A stretch of 64,000 nt of DNA from positions 4,410,001 to 4,474,000 of the forward strand of contig JAWPMN010000001.1 in NCBI GenBank assembly GCA_033344895.1, read 5' to 3'. Shown piece after piece: positions 19,021-26,830 of the stretch. This DNA is from Alphaproteobacteria bacterium (lineage in GTDB: Bacteria > Pseudomonadota > Alphaproteobacteria > UBA8366 > Aestuariispiraceae). Position 1 is the first letter of the stretch. Every line of letters begins with the position of its first letter. The notes beneath the pieces are model-generated. The model had not been told where the DNA came from and ran no database searches. It saw nothing but the letters and a program-made list of their open reading frames with translations. The position numbers and the translations under genes were made by a program.

Positions 19021-19216
19021 GCCGTTCTTTCGCTCCCGTGCCCGTCACTCGTACGGATTTGCTGGACGGCGACAATGCCTTGATTCGGATTGTGCCTTCG
19101 TTCTCAACGATCGGTATCGTCGATTTTTCGCCCGGTCCACGCAAGGGGGATATCGGATATGACCTGGAAGGAACCGCCCCGCCCGTCCGGTACTTACGGA
19201 TGATCAGTCAGACCGG

Positions 19217-19253
19217 AAAAACAAACCGGGGCCCGATGGTGATCGGGCCCCGG
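19217..19253 (-). terminator. Rho-independent terminator of the flagellin gene
   Basis: A perfect 12-bp inverted repeat (CCGGGGCCCGAT at 19226-19237, loop GGTG, matching arm 19242-19253) is followed on the minus strand by TTTGTTTTT. It ends 26 bp after the flagellin stop at 19280. This isolates flagellin transcription from the glycan operon beyond it. Confidence 0.92.
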
Positions 19254-19279
19254 CGTAACTCACTCTATTCCGGCCTCGA

Positions 19280-20239
19280 TTAGTTCAGGAGGGCCAGAAT
19301 TGCCTGCTGCTGCTGACCGGCGATAGACAGCGACTGGATACCCAGCTGCTGGCGGGTCTGCAGGGCAACCAGGTTGGCGCCTTCTTCGTTCAGGTCGGCC
19401 AGGGTCAGCTTGTCTGCACCGCCCTGCAGCGTGTTCACGTAGGCTTCGGTGAAGTCAACGCGGGTCTGCAGAATGGCAACGTTGGTACCCAGTTCGGCGG
19501 AGACCGAACGAACGCGACTGATCGCCAGGTCAAGGTTGGAGACGATGTCATCCACAGCGGCAAGATAGGAGTTGTTCGTACCGATCTGGTTGAAGTCGGT
19601 GAAGGACAGGGCGTCCGTGTTCGCAAGGCCCGTGGCGGTCAGAGACGACAGACCGACGAAGCTTACGTTCGCTCCGAAGGTACCGGCGGCAACCACCGTG
19701 TTGATGCCCGTGAACAGCGAGCGCGTGCCCGTGGCCGTAACCGAGGTGGCGTTCAGGTCGAAACCGTCAACCTGCAGGCGCGAGGCCGTACGGGTCGAGA
19801 ACGCGATATCCAGCTGCGAACCCGTGTTGTTCAGCAGGTTCAAGCCCTGATAGCTGGCGTCTTCGATCAGCTGCGAGATCTGGTTGCCCAGCTCTTCGAA
19901 CTGCGTGGTCGACGACGCGCGCTCCGTGGCGGTCTGGGTCTTCGCGGCTTCGGCAACACCCTTCATCTGCTTGAGCAGCGAGTCGACGCTGTCCAGCGTG
20001 TCGAGGGCGGCGGTAATGGAGGAAATGCCCTGATCGATACCGTCCTTACGGTCGGTGAAGTCAGTGGCGCGGTCGCTCAGCGATTTCGCCTGGAAGAAGG
20101 ACACCGCATTGTCGACCACCGAGTTGACCTTCTTACCGGTCGTCAGGCGGTTCTGGGTGCGGTCAGACAAATCCGCGACGTTCTGCAGGGTCAGCAGAGC
20201 GCTACGTTGGGCGGAAGTAAGGGTAATATCACCGGACAT
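19280..20239 (-). CDS. fliC: Flagellin
   Basis: A 319-residue flagellin. The conserved N-domain (SALLTLQNVADLSDRTQNRL and TGKKVNSVVDNAVSFFQAKS) and C-domain (SAELGTNVAILQTRVDFTEA through the terminal QQQQAILALLN) flank a short central region (about 150-230) with Thr/Ser residues for O-glycosylation. The ribosome site AAGGAAC precedes the ATG. It has its own promoter (20321-20349) and terminator (19217-19253). It is divergent from the FlgL-like gene. Maf and OGT-like glycosylation genes are immediately downstream. FlbT and FlaF, its usual post-transcriptional regulators in alphaproteobacteria, are nearby. Confidence 0.95.
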   Translation of the reverse strand: MSGDITLTSAQRSALLTLQNVADLSDRTQNRLTTGKKVNSVVDNAVSFFQAKSLSDRATDFTDRKDGIDQGISSITAALDTLDSVDSLLKQMKGVAEAAKTQTATERASSTTQFEELGNQISQLIEDASYQGLNLLNNTGSQLDIAFSTRTASRLQVDGFDLNATSVTATGTRSLFTGINTVVAAGTFGANVSFVGLSSLTATGLANTDALSFTDFNQIGTNNSYLAAVDDIVSNLDLAISRVRSVSAELGTNVAILQTRVDFTEAYVNTLQGGADKLTLADLNEEGANLVALQTRQQLGIQSLSIAGQQQQAILALLN

Positions 20240-20320
20240 GGCTCAGTTCCTTTCTGGATTGCCAATATGTAACGTCACGCTTCTGCGGACGGGTCGAACG
20301 ACTTCGCTCGAACATTGACG

Positions 20321-20349
20321 GATATAGAAGCTGCCGAACAGGCTGTCAA
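20321..20349 (-). promoter_or_regulatory. Sigma-70-type promoter for flagellin
   Basis: On the minus strand TTGACA (20349-20344), a 17-bp spacer and TATATC (20326-20321) give a near-consensus housekeeping promoter. Start of transcription would be near 20314, with a leader of about 75 nt. No sigma-54 or sigma-28 motif was seen on this strand in the region. The rest of the 372-bp gap 20240-20611 holds the opposed sigma-54 site and no other feature that I recognise. Confidence 0.65.
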
Positions 20350-20527
20350 CAAAAAAGCGACTCCTCGTTTCCGCCCCACCGCTTCACACCATTCCGCCCC
20401 GAAACCTGACATTGGCGCATGAACGCTTCGGCATCGTATTACACCAATTTGACCGGGCCCGCGACGAAAACCGATGGACGGCCGCCCGTCAGGCCGCATG
20501 CAGGTCCTGGCATCCCGACCACAGTCA

Positions 20528-20543
20528 TGGCACGCCTCTTGCT
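20528..20543 (+). promoter_or_regulatory. Sigma-54 promoter of the flgL-like gene
   Basis: TGGCACGCCTCTTGCT matches the -24/-12 consensus TGGCACG-N4-TTGCW at every conserved position, with the GG and GC dinucleotides 12 bp apart. Transcription would start near 20554, about 58 nt before the ATG. The FlbD homologue encoded at 34152 is the obvious activator. Confidence 0.88.
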
Positions 20544-20611
20544 TGAAAAGCTGACGTCGTTCGAACGCAGCAGAAGCAAGGCCGAGCGACAGGCAGAAGG
20601 AACATCGAGCC

Positions 20612-21649
20612 ATGGTTTCAAGAGTCAGCGTGACGGGGGTTCTTGCCCAGAACCTGTCCTTCATCACACAAAGCCGAAAGCAACTGGACCGCCTGAACTT
20701 CTCACTGGCTACCGGCCAGAATTTTCAGGAATTGAAGTTCTATGGTCAGGATGCGTCACGGATCGTCGATCTTCGCAAAGACATCGAGGCGCGGGAATCC
20801 TATCTGCGCTCCATTGAGGTGACCCAATCCACCGCCGCTTCCTATGACGCGATCCTGGAGCGGCTTGTCGAGATGACGTCGGACGCCCTTTCCGCGGCCG
20901 AGCCGCTGTCCAGTCAGGATGTGGACTTTCCTACGACAACGACCGTGCTGGCGAACAACTTCATGCTGGAGCTTGAGGCCAACCTGAACATCAAGCTGGG
21001 CGACCGCTTCATTTTCGCCGGGTCCAATTTCGGAACGGCGCCGGTCACGGATCTGCGGACATTGACGCTGTATAATACGACGGACCTGGTATCGAACGGC
21101 GCCACCGCGAACGCGATCGAGACCGCCGACACCCTGCCCCAACACACGGTAGACGCCGGCGGCGCGGCTTCGGTGGAATCCTACCTGACCGGATTTGCCG
21201 GGGCCAACACGATCGACGCGGCGGCCTATGCCCGGCTGCGAGTCACGATCACCGACAAGCAGCCGGTCAACTACAACCTTCGCGCCACAGAACCCGCCTT
21301 CCAGAATCTGGTCGAAGGCCTGCTGCGTCTGAAATCGGCGGCCCAGTCCGGTCTGACCGAAGATGAACGCGAGGAATTTCTCGGCGACGCCAGAAACGCC
21401 CTCGACACCGCACGCACGCAACTTCGCCAACTTCAGGCCAGCAACGGCACGATCCTGAACGAGCTGGAAAGAACGTCGCAGATCCATGAGGGATTCATCA
21501 CCATTTCCCAGACCGCACTGGACGATTTGACCGTGGCGGATGAAGCGGAGGTGGCGGTGCGCATATCATCCCTGCAGACGCAGTTGGAGGCCTCTTTCAC
21601 GACGATCGCGCGGCAAAGTCAGCTTACGCTGGTCAATTTCCTGCGCTGA
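20612..21649 (+). CDS. flgL: FlgL-like hook-associated protein 3 / flagellin-family protein
   Basis: 345 residues. The flagellin-type N-domain (RVSVTGVLAQNLSFITQSRK, then LDRLNFSLATGQNFQ) is shorter and more divergent than in the flagellin at 19280. The helical stretch LERLVEMTSDALSAAEP and the end IARQSQLTLVNFLR also match FlgL. FlgL forms the second junction ring between hook and filament. No other FlgL candidate follows flgK at 618, which favours this call, although a minor flagellin cannot be excluded. A perfect sigma-54 promoter lies upstream, consistent with a late flagellar gene. Confidence 0.82.
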   Translation: MVSRVSVTGVLAQNLSFITQSRKQLDRLNFSLATGQNFQELKFYGQDASRIVDLRKDIEARESYLRSIEVTQSTAASYDAILERLVEMTSDALSAAEPLSSQDVDFPTTTTVLANNFMLELEANLNIKLGDRFIFAGSNFGTAPVTDLRTLTLYNTTDLVSNGATANAIETADTLPQHTVDAGGAASVESYLTGFAGANTIDAAAYARLRVTITDKQPVNYNLRATEPAFQNLVEGLLRLKSAAQSGLTEDEREEFLGDARNALDTARTQLRQLQASNGTILNELERTSQIHEGFITISQTALDDLTVADEAEVAVRISSLQTQLEASFTTIARQSQLTLVNFLR

Positions 21650-21684
21650 ATGATTTATGTCTTGCGGGCTGGATGGAGTGAACG

Positions 21685-21699
21685 TTAACCACACCTTTA
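21685..21699 (+). promoter_or_regulatory. Candidate CtrA-binding site upstream of flaF
   Basis: TTAACCACACCTTTA matches the CtrA consensus TTAA-N7-TTAA at seven of the eight fixed bases, and its first half (TTAACCA) is close to the preferred TTAACCAT. It lies 104 bp before the flaF ATG. CtrA is encoded at 46604. Confidence 0.4.
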
Positions 21700-21802
21700 C
21701 GAAGCAATGATAGACTGACAAACTCATCGTCGCGGCTGGTCAACGCATCCAGACTGGACCAGATGATGATCGAACCGCTGAACAAAAGCTGCCCGGGGTA
21801 CC

Positions 21803-22306
21803 ATGTCGAATCCATACGCGTCCCAACAACGCGCCGCTCTGGAAAATGCACCGCCACAGGCAACAGAGGGCTATGCGCTGATCGAACTGGCAAGGCGCCT
21901 GGATGACGCAGCAAAGGTCCCCGAGAATATCGCCGCAATTCGCGATGTGGTGCGTCTGAACTGGCGGCTGTGGACGATCTTTCAGGCGGAACTCGTCGAT
22001 CCGGAATGTCAGACCCCCCGGGCAATCCGCGAAAACCTGATCAACCTGTCGAACTTCATCGACAAGCGGTCGGCAGAACTCATCGCCAACCCGGAAGCGT
22101 CGAAGTTGACGGTGCTGGTCAACATCAACCGGCAGATTGGCGCCGGCCTGCTGGGCAGTCCGTCGGATGATGTGGAAGAGGCGGAGCGGCTGCGTCGCGA
22201 GTTCGCCGAATCCAACAAGTCGTCCGAGGCGAGCGACACGGCTGCTGCCGACAACGATCAAGCCCCGCCGACACTTCAGCCGGCCGCCACCGATCACGAG
22301 GCGTGA
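21803..22306 (+). CDS. flaF: Flagellar biosynthesis regulator FlaF
   Basis: A 167-residue FlaF. The core YALIELARRLDDAAK, RLNWRLWTIFQAELV and IRENLINLSNFIDKRSAEL (about residues 25-95) is characteristic. The C-terminal 45 residues are an acidic, low-complexity tail. FlaF promotes flagellin production and, in Caulobacter, acts with or against FlbT on flagellin translation. It is preceded by a 153-bp gap with a CtrA-like site. Its stop overlaps the GTG of the next gene. Confidence 0.92.
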   Translation: MSNPYASQQRAALENAPPQATEGYALIELARRLDDAAKVPENIAAIRDVVRLNWRLWTIFQAELVDPECQTPRAIRENLINLSNFIDKRSAELIANPEASKLTVLVNINRQIGAGLLGSPSDDVEEAERLRREFAESNKSSEASDTAAADNDQAPPTLQPAATDHEA

Positions 22307-23055
22307 GCGGGACGGCACCTCACGCAGTGCCCGAGCCACCGCCAACGGCGGTGGAGCATTCCGGCCCCATAGACATTGTGCTGTTAATGAAGAAACCCGA
22401 GGCCGCTTTCTGCGAAGCGGCCTTGAAGCGGTGTGCCGGCGAGTTGAGAATTGTGCGGGCCGGCAGTGTCGACGAAATGGTTGCAGCGCGCAACAGGCTC
22501 AGCGGCAATGCCAGGCTCATCGGGTTTTCGACATCGGTCGTCGTCCCGGGCCCGGAGCTGAAATTCTACGGCGGGGGTGCCTACAACTTTCACCCCGGAC
22601 CGCCCGAATACCCCGGCAACCGACCTTCTGCCTTCGCATGCTACGATCAGTCGAAGATCTTCGGCGTCACTTTTCACCGCATGGTCGCCCGAGTCGATTC
22701 AGGGGAGATCCTGGACTGCGAACGCTTCCCGACCCATGGCTTGACCACCGCCGGTGCGTTGGCAATCCTTGCCTATCAGCGTCTTGCGCGGCTCTTCCTC
22801 AACAATGTCGTGTCCCTGGCGACACTCAATGCCGATCTGGACGGCAATGGTGAGACCTGGTCGGGCAGAAAGACGACCCTCGCCCATTTCGACGCCATGC
22901 GCCGTGTCCCCGGAGACGTCGACCCGGTCGAGCTGGACCGGCGACTGCGCGCATTCAATTGGGTTTACACGCCCCTGCCGGCGGACCATGAAGCGGCCGG
23001 GCTTGCTTCGGAACACAAATCCCTGCTCCTCAAGGCATCGCAGGGGCCGACCTGA
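22303..23055 (+). CDS. Formyltransferase-fold protein coupled to flaF
   Basis: About 250 residues from a GTG at 22303 that overlaps the flaF stop (GTGA). A later ATG at 22387 would leave 222 residues. The signature YNFHPGPPEYPGNRPSAFAC followed by FHRMVARVDSGEILDCE matches the formyltransferase active site (Asn, His and downstream Asp). It lacks the Fmt C-terminal domain. Homologues are commonly sugar-nucleotide or peptide N-formyltransferases. Its placement between flaF and flbT suggests it acts on a flagellar substrate or the flagellin sugar (inference). It is only distantly similar to the protein encoded at 10277-11005. Confidence 0.78.
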   Translation: MSGTAPHAVPEPPPTAVEHSGPIDIVLLMKKPEAAFCEAALKRCAGELRIVRAGSVDEMVAARNRLSGNARLIGFSTSVVVPGPELKFYGGGAYNFHPGPPEYPGNRPSAFACYDQSKIFGVTFHRMVARVDSGEILDCERFPTHGLTTAGALAILAYQRLARLFLNNVVSLATLNADLDGNGETWSGRKTTLAHFDAMRRVPGDVDPVELDRRLRAFNWVYTPLPADHEAAGLASEHKSLLLKASQGPT

Positions 23056-23060
23056 ACCCT

Positions 23061-23489
23061 TCAGGCGTCCTCGCCGGCGGCTTCTTCTTCCACGGGCCAA
23101 AGTCCGAGGCTCTTGAACCGCTCGGTCTCGTGTTCGATGAGCGGATGCGTCGCACGCAGTGCATTGTAAAGCGAACCGCTTTCGATCTCCGTCCGGATTT
23201 TCTTCACGTGATCCCCGGCACTCGGCGCCGCGCTCTCGTACTGTTGCAGGAACTCAAGGGCGATCTGGCGATATTTGGGCCGCTCATCCTCGAACATATA
23301 GGCGCATTGCAGCGCGTAGTAGATCCGCCGCGCCGGGCTTTGCGCATCCTCTTCGCTCATCACTTCCTTGCGTCGAAGGATGTCCGCCCGGTTATGGAGA
23401 ACGATTGTCGTCGCCTCGCCGGCATTCTCCAGAACGGCGCCATTGATGATGATCCGTTCCTTTGACGGCAGCTTGATTCGCAGCGGCAT
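23061..23489 (-). CDS. flbT: Flagellar biosynthesis repressor FlbT
   Basis: A 142-residue FlbT. The N-terminus PLRIKLPSKERIIINGAVLEN and the segment SPARRIYYALQCAYMFEDE (about 52-70) are diagnostic. FlbT binds the 5' leader of flagellin mRNA and limits its translation until the hook is complete. Its likely target here is the roughly 75-nt leader of the gene at 19280. It is transcribed convergently to flaF and the formyltransferase gene; the stops are only five bases apart. Confidence 0.95.
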   Translation of the reverse strand: MPLRIKLPSKERIIINGAVLENAGEATTIVLHNRADILRRKEVMSEEDAQSPARRIYYALQCAYMFEDERPKYRQIALEFLQQYESAAPSAGDHVKKIRTEIESGSLYNALRATHPLIEHETERFKSLGLWPVEEEAAGEDA

Positions 23490-23544
23490 AACACAATCCC
23501 TCCCGTTCTCGGACGCGATGGGCCGCGCCGGTACTGACAGTTTC

Positions 23545-23572
23545 TATATAATGGTTCGCATTTGTGGCGCAA
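23545..23572 (-). promoter_or_regulatory. Possible flbT promoter
   Basis: Minus strand TTGCGC (23572-23567), 16-bp spacer, TATATA (23550-23545), about 55 nt before the flbT ATG. The -35 box matches TTGACA at only four of six bases. The same AT-rich patch reads TATAAT on the plus strand without a good -35, so the direction is not certain. Confidence 0.35.
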
Positions 23573-23722
23573 ACCGTCCTCGCGCCGCCCCAGACTTGCA
23601 ATTTTCGAGATTTGACGTCATATTGAGTGCAGTGGACTGGTGTGTCCGTGCCAATATCCCTGAATCTTTCGGACACCCAGGGACCACACGCACGATAGCA
23701 GAAGCTGTCGAGGAGACGAGAA

Positions 23723-24148
23723 ATGGACGTCAATCTTACACCGCAAGTGCCGCTGCAGCAGAACAGCCAGTCGCAGCCGGCCCCCAACGCAACGGCACAG
23801 GCAGGCGCGACCAGCACGGTTCAAAACGTGCCGGACAACGTCGTGACGGCTGCGACCGAGAACACCGAAGCCAATGCCCGGGAGGACGACGCCCTGCGCC
23901 GTCAAGAACGCTCCCAGCGTGAGCAAGGCGTTTCGGCCCTGCAGGACCTGGAGATTGCAGGCTTGCGTACGCGCGTCGACTTCGATGTCGAGGAAGACCG
24001 GGTTTTCCTGGAAATCCTTTTGCCGCGGACGGAAGAGGTGATCCGCCGAATTCCGTCGGAAAGTCTGATCGAGTTCCTGCAGTCGCAGGTCGACCGGATT
24101 ACCGCGCGGCCCAGCGCCAGTTCGCAGGCTTTCGATCAGTCGATCTGA
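23723..24148 (+). CDS. flaG: FlaG-like flagellar protein
   Basis: 141 residues. The first 55 are Gln/Ala/Asn-rich and probably disordered. The C-terminal half (RTRVDFDVEEDRVFLEILLP then TEEVIRRIPSESLIEFLQSQ) fits the FlaG pattern, in which a beta hairpin ends in 'EVIRQIPpE'. FlaG proteins influence filament length, but their mechanism is unclear. The gene stands alone between flbT (divergent) and the fliK operon, so it is in a late-flagellar context. Confidence 0.72.
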   Translation: MDVNLTPQVPLQQNSQSQPAPNATAQAGATSTVQNVPDNVVTAATENTEANAREDDALRRQERSQREQGVSALQDLEIAGLRTRVDFDVEEDRVFLEILLPRTEEVIRRIPSESLIEFLQSQVDRITARPSASSQAFDQSI

Positions 24149-24385
24149 TCTCCCGATCAGGGTTCGCATCGGACGGTGCCGGAAATCTCCGGCGCCGTTG
24201 CAGGCGTTCATCGCACCTGTTGCGACTCCTCGTTGATGCTCCCCGGGCCCGGGCAGAAGATTCCGCCTCACTGCTGGAATCGACCCGGATGAAACTGCCG
24301 ACACAGGCAAGCCCCCTACCCGCCCGGCGCCAACCCCACAGAAAAATCCCTTATATAACAGTTCCCTAGAACGCCCTCGCCAGAT

Positions 24386-24401
24386 TGGCCCGCCGCTTGC
24401 T
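24386..24401 (+). promoter_or_regulatory. Sigma-54 promoter of the fliK-flgD-flgE operon
   Basis: TGGCCCGCCGCTTGCT differs from TGGCACG-N4-TTGCW by one base; the invariant GG and GC are present and 12 bp apart. Transcription would start near 24412, about 24 nt before the fliK ATG. Confidence 0.8.
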
Positions 24402-24435
24402 GCATCCCCGGCAGATTTGACACTGGAGATGTGCC

Positions 24436-26013
24436 ATGTCGGTGAGCAGCACGAACGAGAAGTACCAGGATCTGTTTTCCGTCACGGAAGCGACGCGGAC
24501 AAACCGCGACCGCTCGAAGGACGAGGACGGCAACAAGGCCGCCGATGGTACGGAGGCCGGTTCTCTCGAAACCCGGTTTGCGGAACTGTTGAAGGGGCGC
24601 CTGACGGCCAATATCGTCTTCACACGTCTCGACAACACATTGAACCTGCCGCAGAAAGTCGTCGCAGACCGCCAGCAGGCACCGATCGTCGACCGCCGCG
24701 AGGATACGTCCAACGACGACGGCGTTGACGATTTCGATCCGACAAACAGCCTGGATGACGATGCCGCGACGGCAGCAGCCGCCCCGGCTGTCGCCGATGT
24801 CGACCGCCCGCGCGCACAACAGGCCCAGCCCACGGATGCGGGCAAGGTTAAGGCGACGGATGGAGGCGACACCGCGGCCGCCCAGAATAACCAGGGCCGG
24901 ACCGACGGTCAGAACCAAACCAAGGCAGGCGATGGCAACACCGCTGCCCAGAACAACAGCTCCGCCGCCGCGAAGGCTGCACAGCGCACCGCCGCCGCGG
25001 AGAACGTGCCCGCAGAAGAGGTGCCCGCCGAACTGGCCGAGGCGGCGAAGAAGGCGGCGAAATCCGGCAACAACAAGATTGCCGCGACCGTAACCGATCA
25101 CTCCAAGCAGGTCTCGTCGCAGCCGCAGACGACCCTGAGTGCCCGCGCGGCCGTGGATGCCGAAGCAGCCGGCAAGAAATCCGTGGCCGCCGACATCCAG
25201 GCCCAGGCCGAGGCTGACGGCGACGCCGCCGTCGAAGCCGAAGATGGGGCCAACAACATCTTCAATCGTCTGAAAGCACAGGCTGCTGCGGGTGGCTCCG
25301 CCAATGCGCAGGCCAAGAACGCCGCGAAGTCCGGGGCGGAAGGCGCCCAGGGCAACGCCGCCGCCTCTCAGGCCCAAAACAACCCCCAGGCCAATCCGAC
25401 GGCCGCCGGATTGCCGCGCGCGGCCGCCGCAAGTGGTCAGTTCTCGGCCCTGACGGGTTCGACACAGAGCGGCACGACCGTTGACGCCGCGACCGGTGGC
25501 ACAGCGACGATGGGCCAGAACAACAGCATCCAGGGCCGCACGGCGCCCAACCCGGCGGCCAGCGCCAACCGGCCGCCGCCGGTGCCGGCCCATGTCGTGG
25601 CCGACCAGGTGGCCGTGAACATTCAGAAGGGCGTTTCCCAGGGCCAGGATCGGATCACGGTTCAGTTGCGCCCGCAGGAGCTCGGCAAGGTCGAGATCAA
25701 GATGGAAATGACCCATGACGGCAAGATGACGGCCGTTGTCTCCGCCGAGCGTCCGGAAACCCTCGACATGCTGCGCCAGGATTCGCGCAGCCTGGTCCAG
25801 GCCCTGAACGATGCCGGCATGCAGGCGGACGAGAACAGTCTCAGCTTCTCGCTTCAGGGTGAGAATGCGGGCGATGGCGACGGACAGCAGAAGACCGCGA
25901 ATGGCGGCCAGTCCGGCTCCGACCTTGCCGGGGACGACATGCTGGAGACCGGCTTCATTTTCGAAGAGACCGGCGGCTTCGACAGCGATGGCCGCCTGGA
26001 CGTGAAGATCTAG
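24436..26013 (+). CDS. fliK: Flagellar hook-length control protein FliK
   Basis: 525 residues. The first 370 are Ala/Gln/Asn/Gly-rich and low-complexity, as expected for the ruler region that measures hook length during secretion. The C-terminal Flg_hook domain (about 385-480) contains DRITVQLRPQELGKVEIKME and LRQDSRSLVQALNDAGM, the part that contacts FlhB to switch export specificity. It is the first gene of an operon with flgD and flgE, the usual hook-assembly trio. A second FliK-like protein is encoded at 40363. Confidence 0.92.
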   Translation: MSVSSTNEKYQDLFSVTEATRTNRDRSKDEDGNKAADGTEAGSLETRFAELLKGRLTANIVFTRLDNTLNLPQKVVADRQQAPIVDRREDTSNDDGVDDFDPTNSLDDDAATAAAAPAVADVDRPRAQQAQPTDAGKVKATDGGDTAAAQNNQGRTDGQNQTKAGDGNTAAQNNSSAAAKAAQRTAAAENVPAEEVPAELAEAAKKAAKSGNNKIAATVTDHSKQVSSQPQTTLSARAAVDAEAAGKKSVAADIQAQAEADGDAAVEAEDGANNIFNRLKAQAAAGGSANAQAKNAAKSGAEGAQGNAAASQAQNNPQANPTAAGLPRAAAASGQFSALTGSTQSGTTVDAATGGTATMGQNNSIQGRTAPNPAASANRPPPVPAHVVADQVAVNIQKGVSQGQDRITVQLRPQELGKVEIKMEMTHDGKMTAVVSAERPETLDMLRQDSRSLVQALNDAGMQADENSLSFSLQGENAGDGDGQQKTANGGQSGSDLAGDDMLETGFIFEETGGFDSDGRLDVKI

Positions 26014-26069
26014 GAGAGAGGCGCAATCCGTCCGCCGGCTATGCCCGGGCGATGCGAGGAGAGTGACCC

Positions 26070-26765
26070 ATGGCGAACGACATCAATTCGCTGCTTCAGA
26101 ACGGTTCGGTCAACACCCCGAACCAGACCGTGGAACAACTGCAGTCTCTGAACAGTCTTGCGTCGAACTTCGACAACTTCCTGACCATTCTGACGACGCA
26201 GTTGCAGAACCAGGACCCGCTGTCGCCGCTCGATACCCATGAATTCACCAATCAGCTGGTCATGTTCGCCGATGTCGAACAGTCGGTGCGCCAGAGCGGC
26301 CAGTTGGAGGACCTGATCGCGTTGACGCGCCTGAACGAGGCCAGCACCGCGGTCGGCTTCATGGGCAAGAACATCCAGGCGGACTACAACGAAGTCAATT
26401 TCCAGGGCGAGCAGGTCACCCTGTCCTATACCCTGCCGCAAGAGGCGGACGCCGCGACGATGGAAATCTACGATAGCGCAGGAGATCTGGTGCGCGTCAT
26501 CACCGGCATTTCGCGGGAAATCGGCCAGCATAAAGTCGCCTGGGACGGCAAGGATCAGCAGGGAAACACCCTGCCGAACGGATCCTACAGCTTTCAGGTT
26601 GGCGCGCTGACCGAGGACGATCAGCCGATCGAGAAAATTACCTACAGAACAGAGGGAACGGTGACCGGTATCGAATTCGACAGCGGCGCGACGACCCTGT
26701 TGATGGGCAATGTCAGAATCCCGCTGTCGCGGGTCACACGGGTGGACGACCCGGCAGGCGCCTGA
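26070..26765 (+). CDS. flgD: Hook-capping scaffold protein FlgD
   Basis: 231 residues. The N-terminal signature is NFDNFLTILTTQLQNQDPLS with LDTHEFTNQLVMFADVEQ. The C-terminal part has the FlgD Ig-like/tudor pattern (TMEIYDSAGDLVRVI, then VAWDGKDQQGNTLPNGSYSF). FlgD caps the growing hook and guides polymerisation of FlgE, encoded next. It follows fliK by 56 bp in the same operon. Confidence 0.95.
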   Translation: MANDINSLLQNGSVNTPNQTVEQLQSLNSLASNFDNFLTILTTQLQNQDPLSPLDTHEFTNQLVMFADVEQSVRQSGQLEDLIALTRLNEASTAVGFMGKNIQADYNEVNFQGEQVTLSYTLPQEADAATMEIYDSAGDLVRVITGISREIGQHKVAWDGKDQQGNTLPNGSYSFQVGALTEDDQPIEKITYRTEGTVTGIEFDSGATTLLMGNVRIPLSRVTRVDDPAGA

Positions 26766-26830
26766 TCATCGGCAACGCTGGTCCATACTTCGTCCCCAGG
26801 GACGCCTTTCGAGGAGCGGAGGATTAGAAA

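Noticed and set aside
23530-23556. A plus-strand promoter from the TATAAT at 23547 toward the flaG-like gene
   Set aside because: No acceptable -35 box at 16-18 bp; the minus-strand reading toward flbT fits better.
24175-24196. A 9-bp hairpin after the flaG-like gene
   Set aside because: The stem is good (one G-T pair), but no T-run follows on either strand, so I would not call it a terminator.
24316-25716. A 466-residue minus-strand open frame
   Set aside because: Antisense to the low-complexity part of fliK; a Gly/Arg/Val-rich composition artefact.
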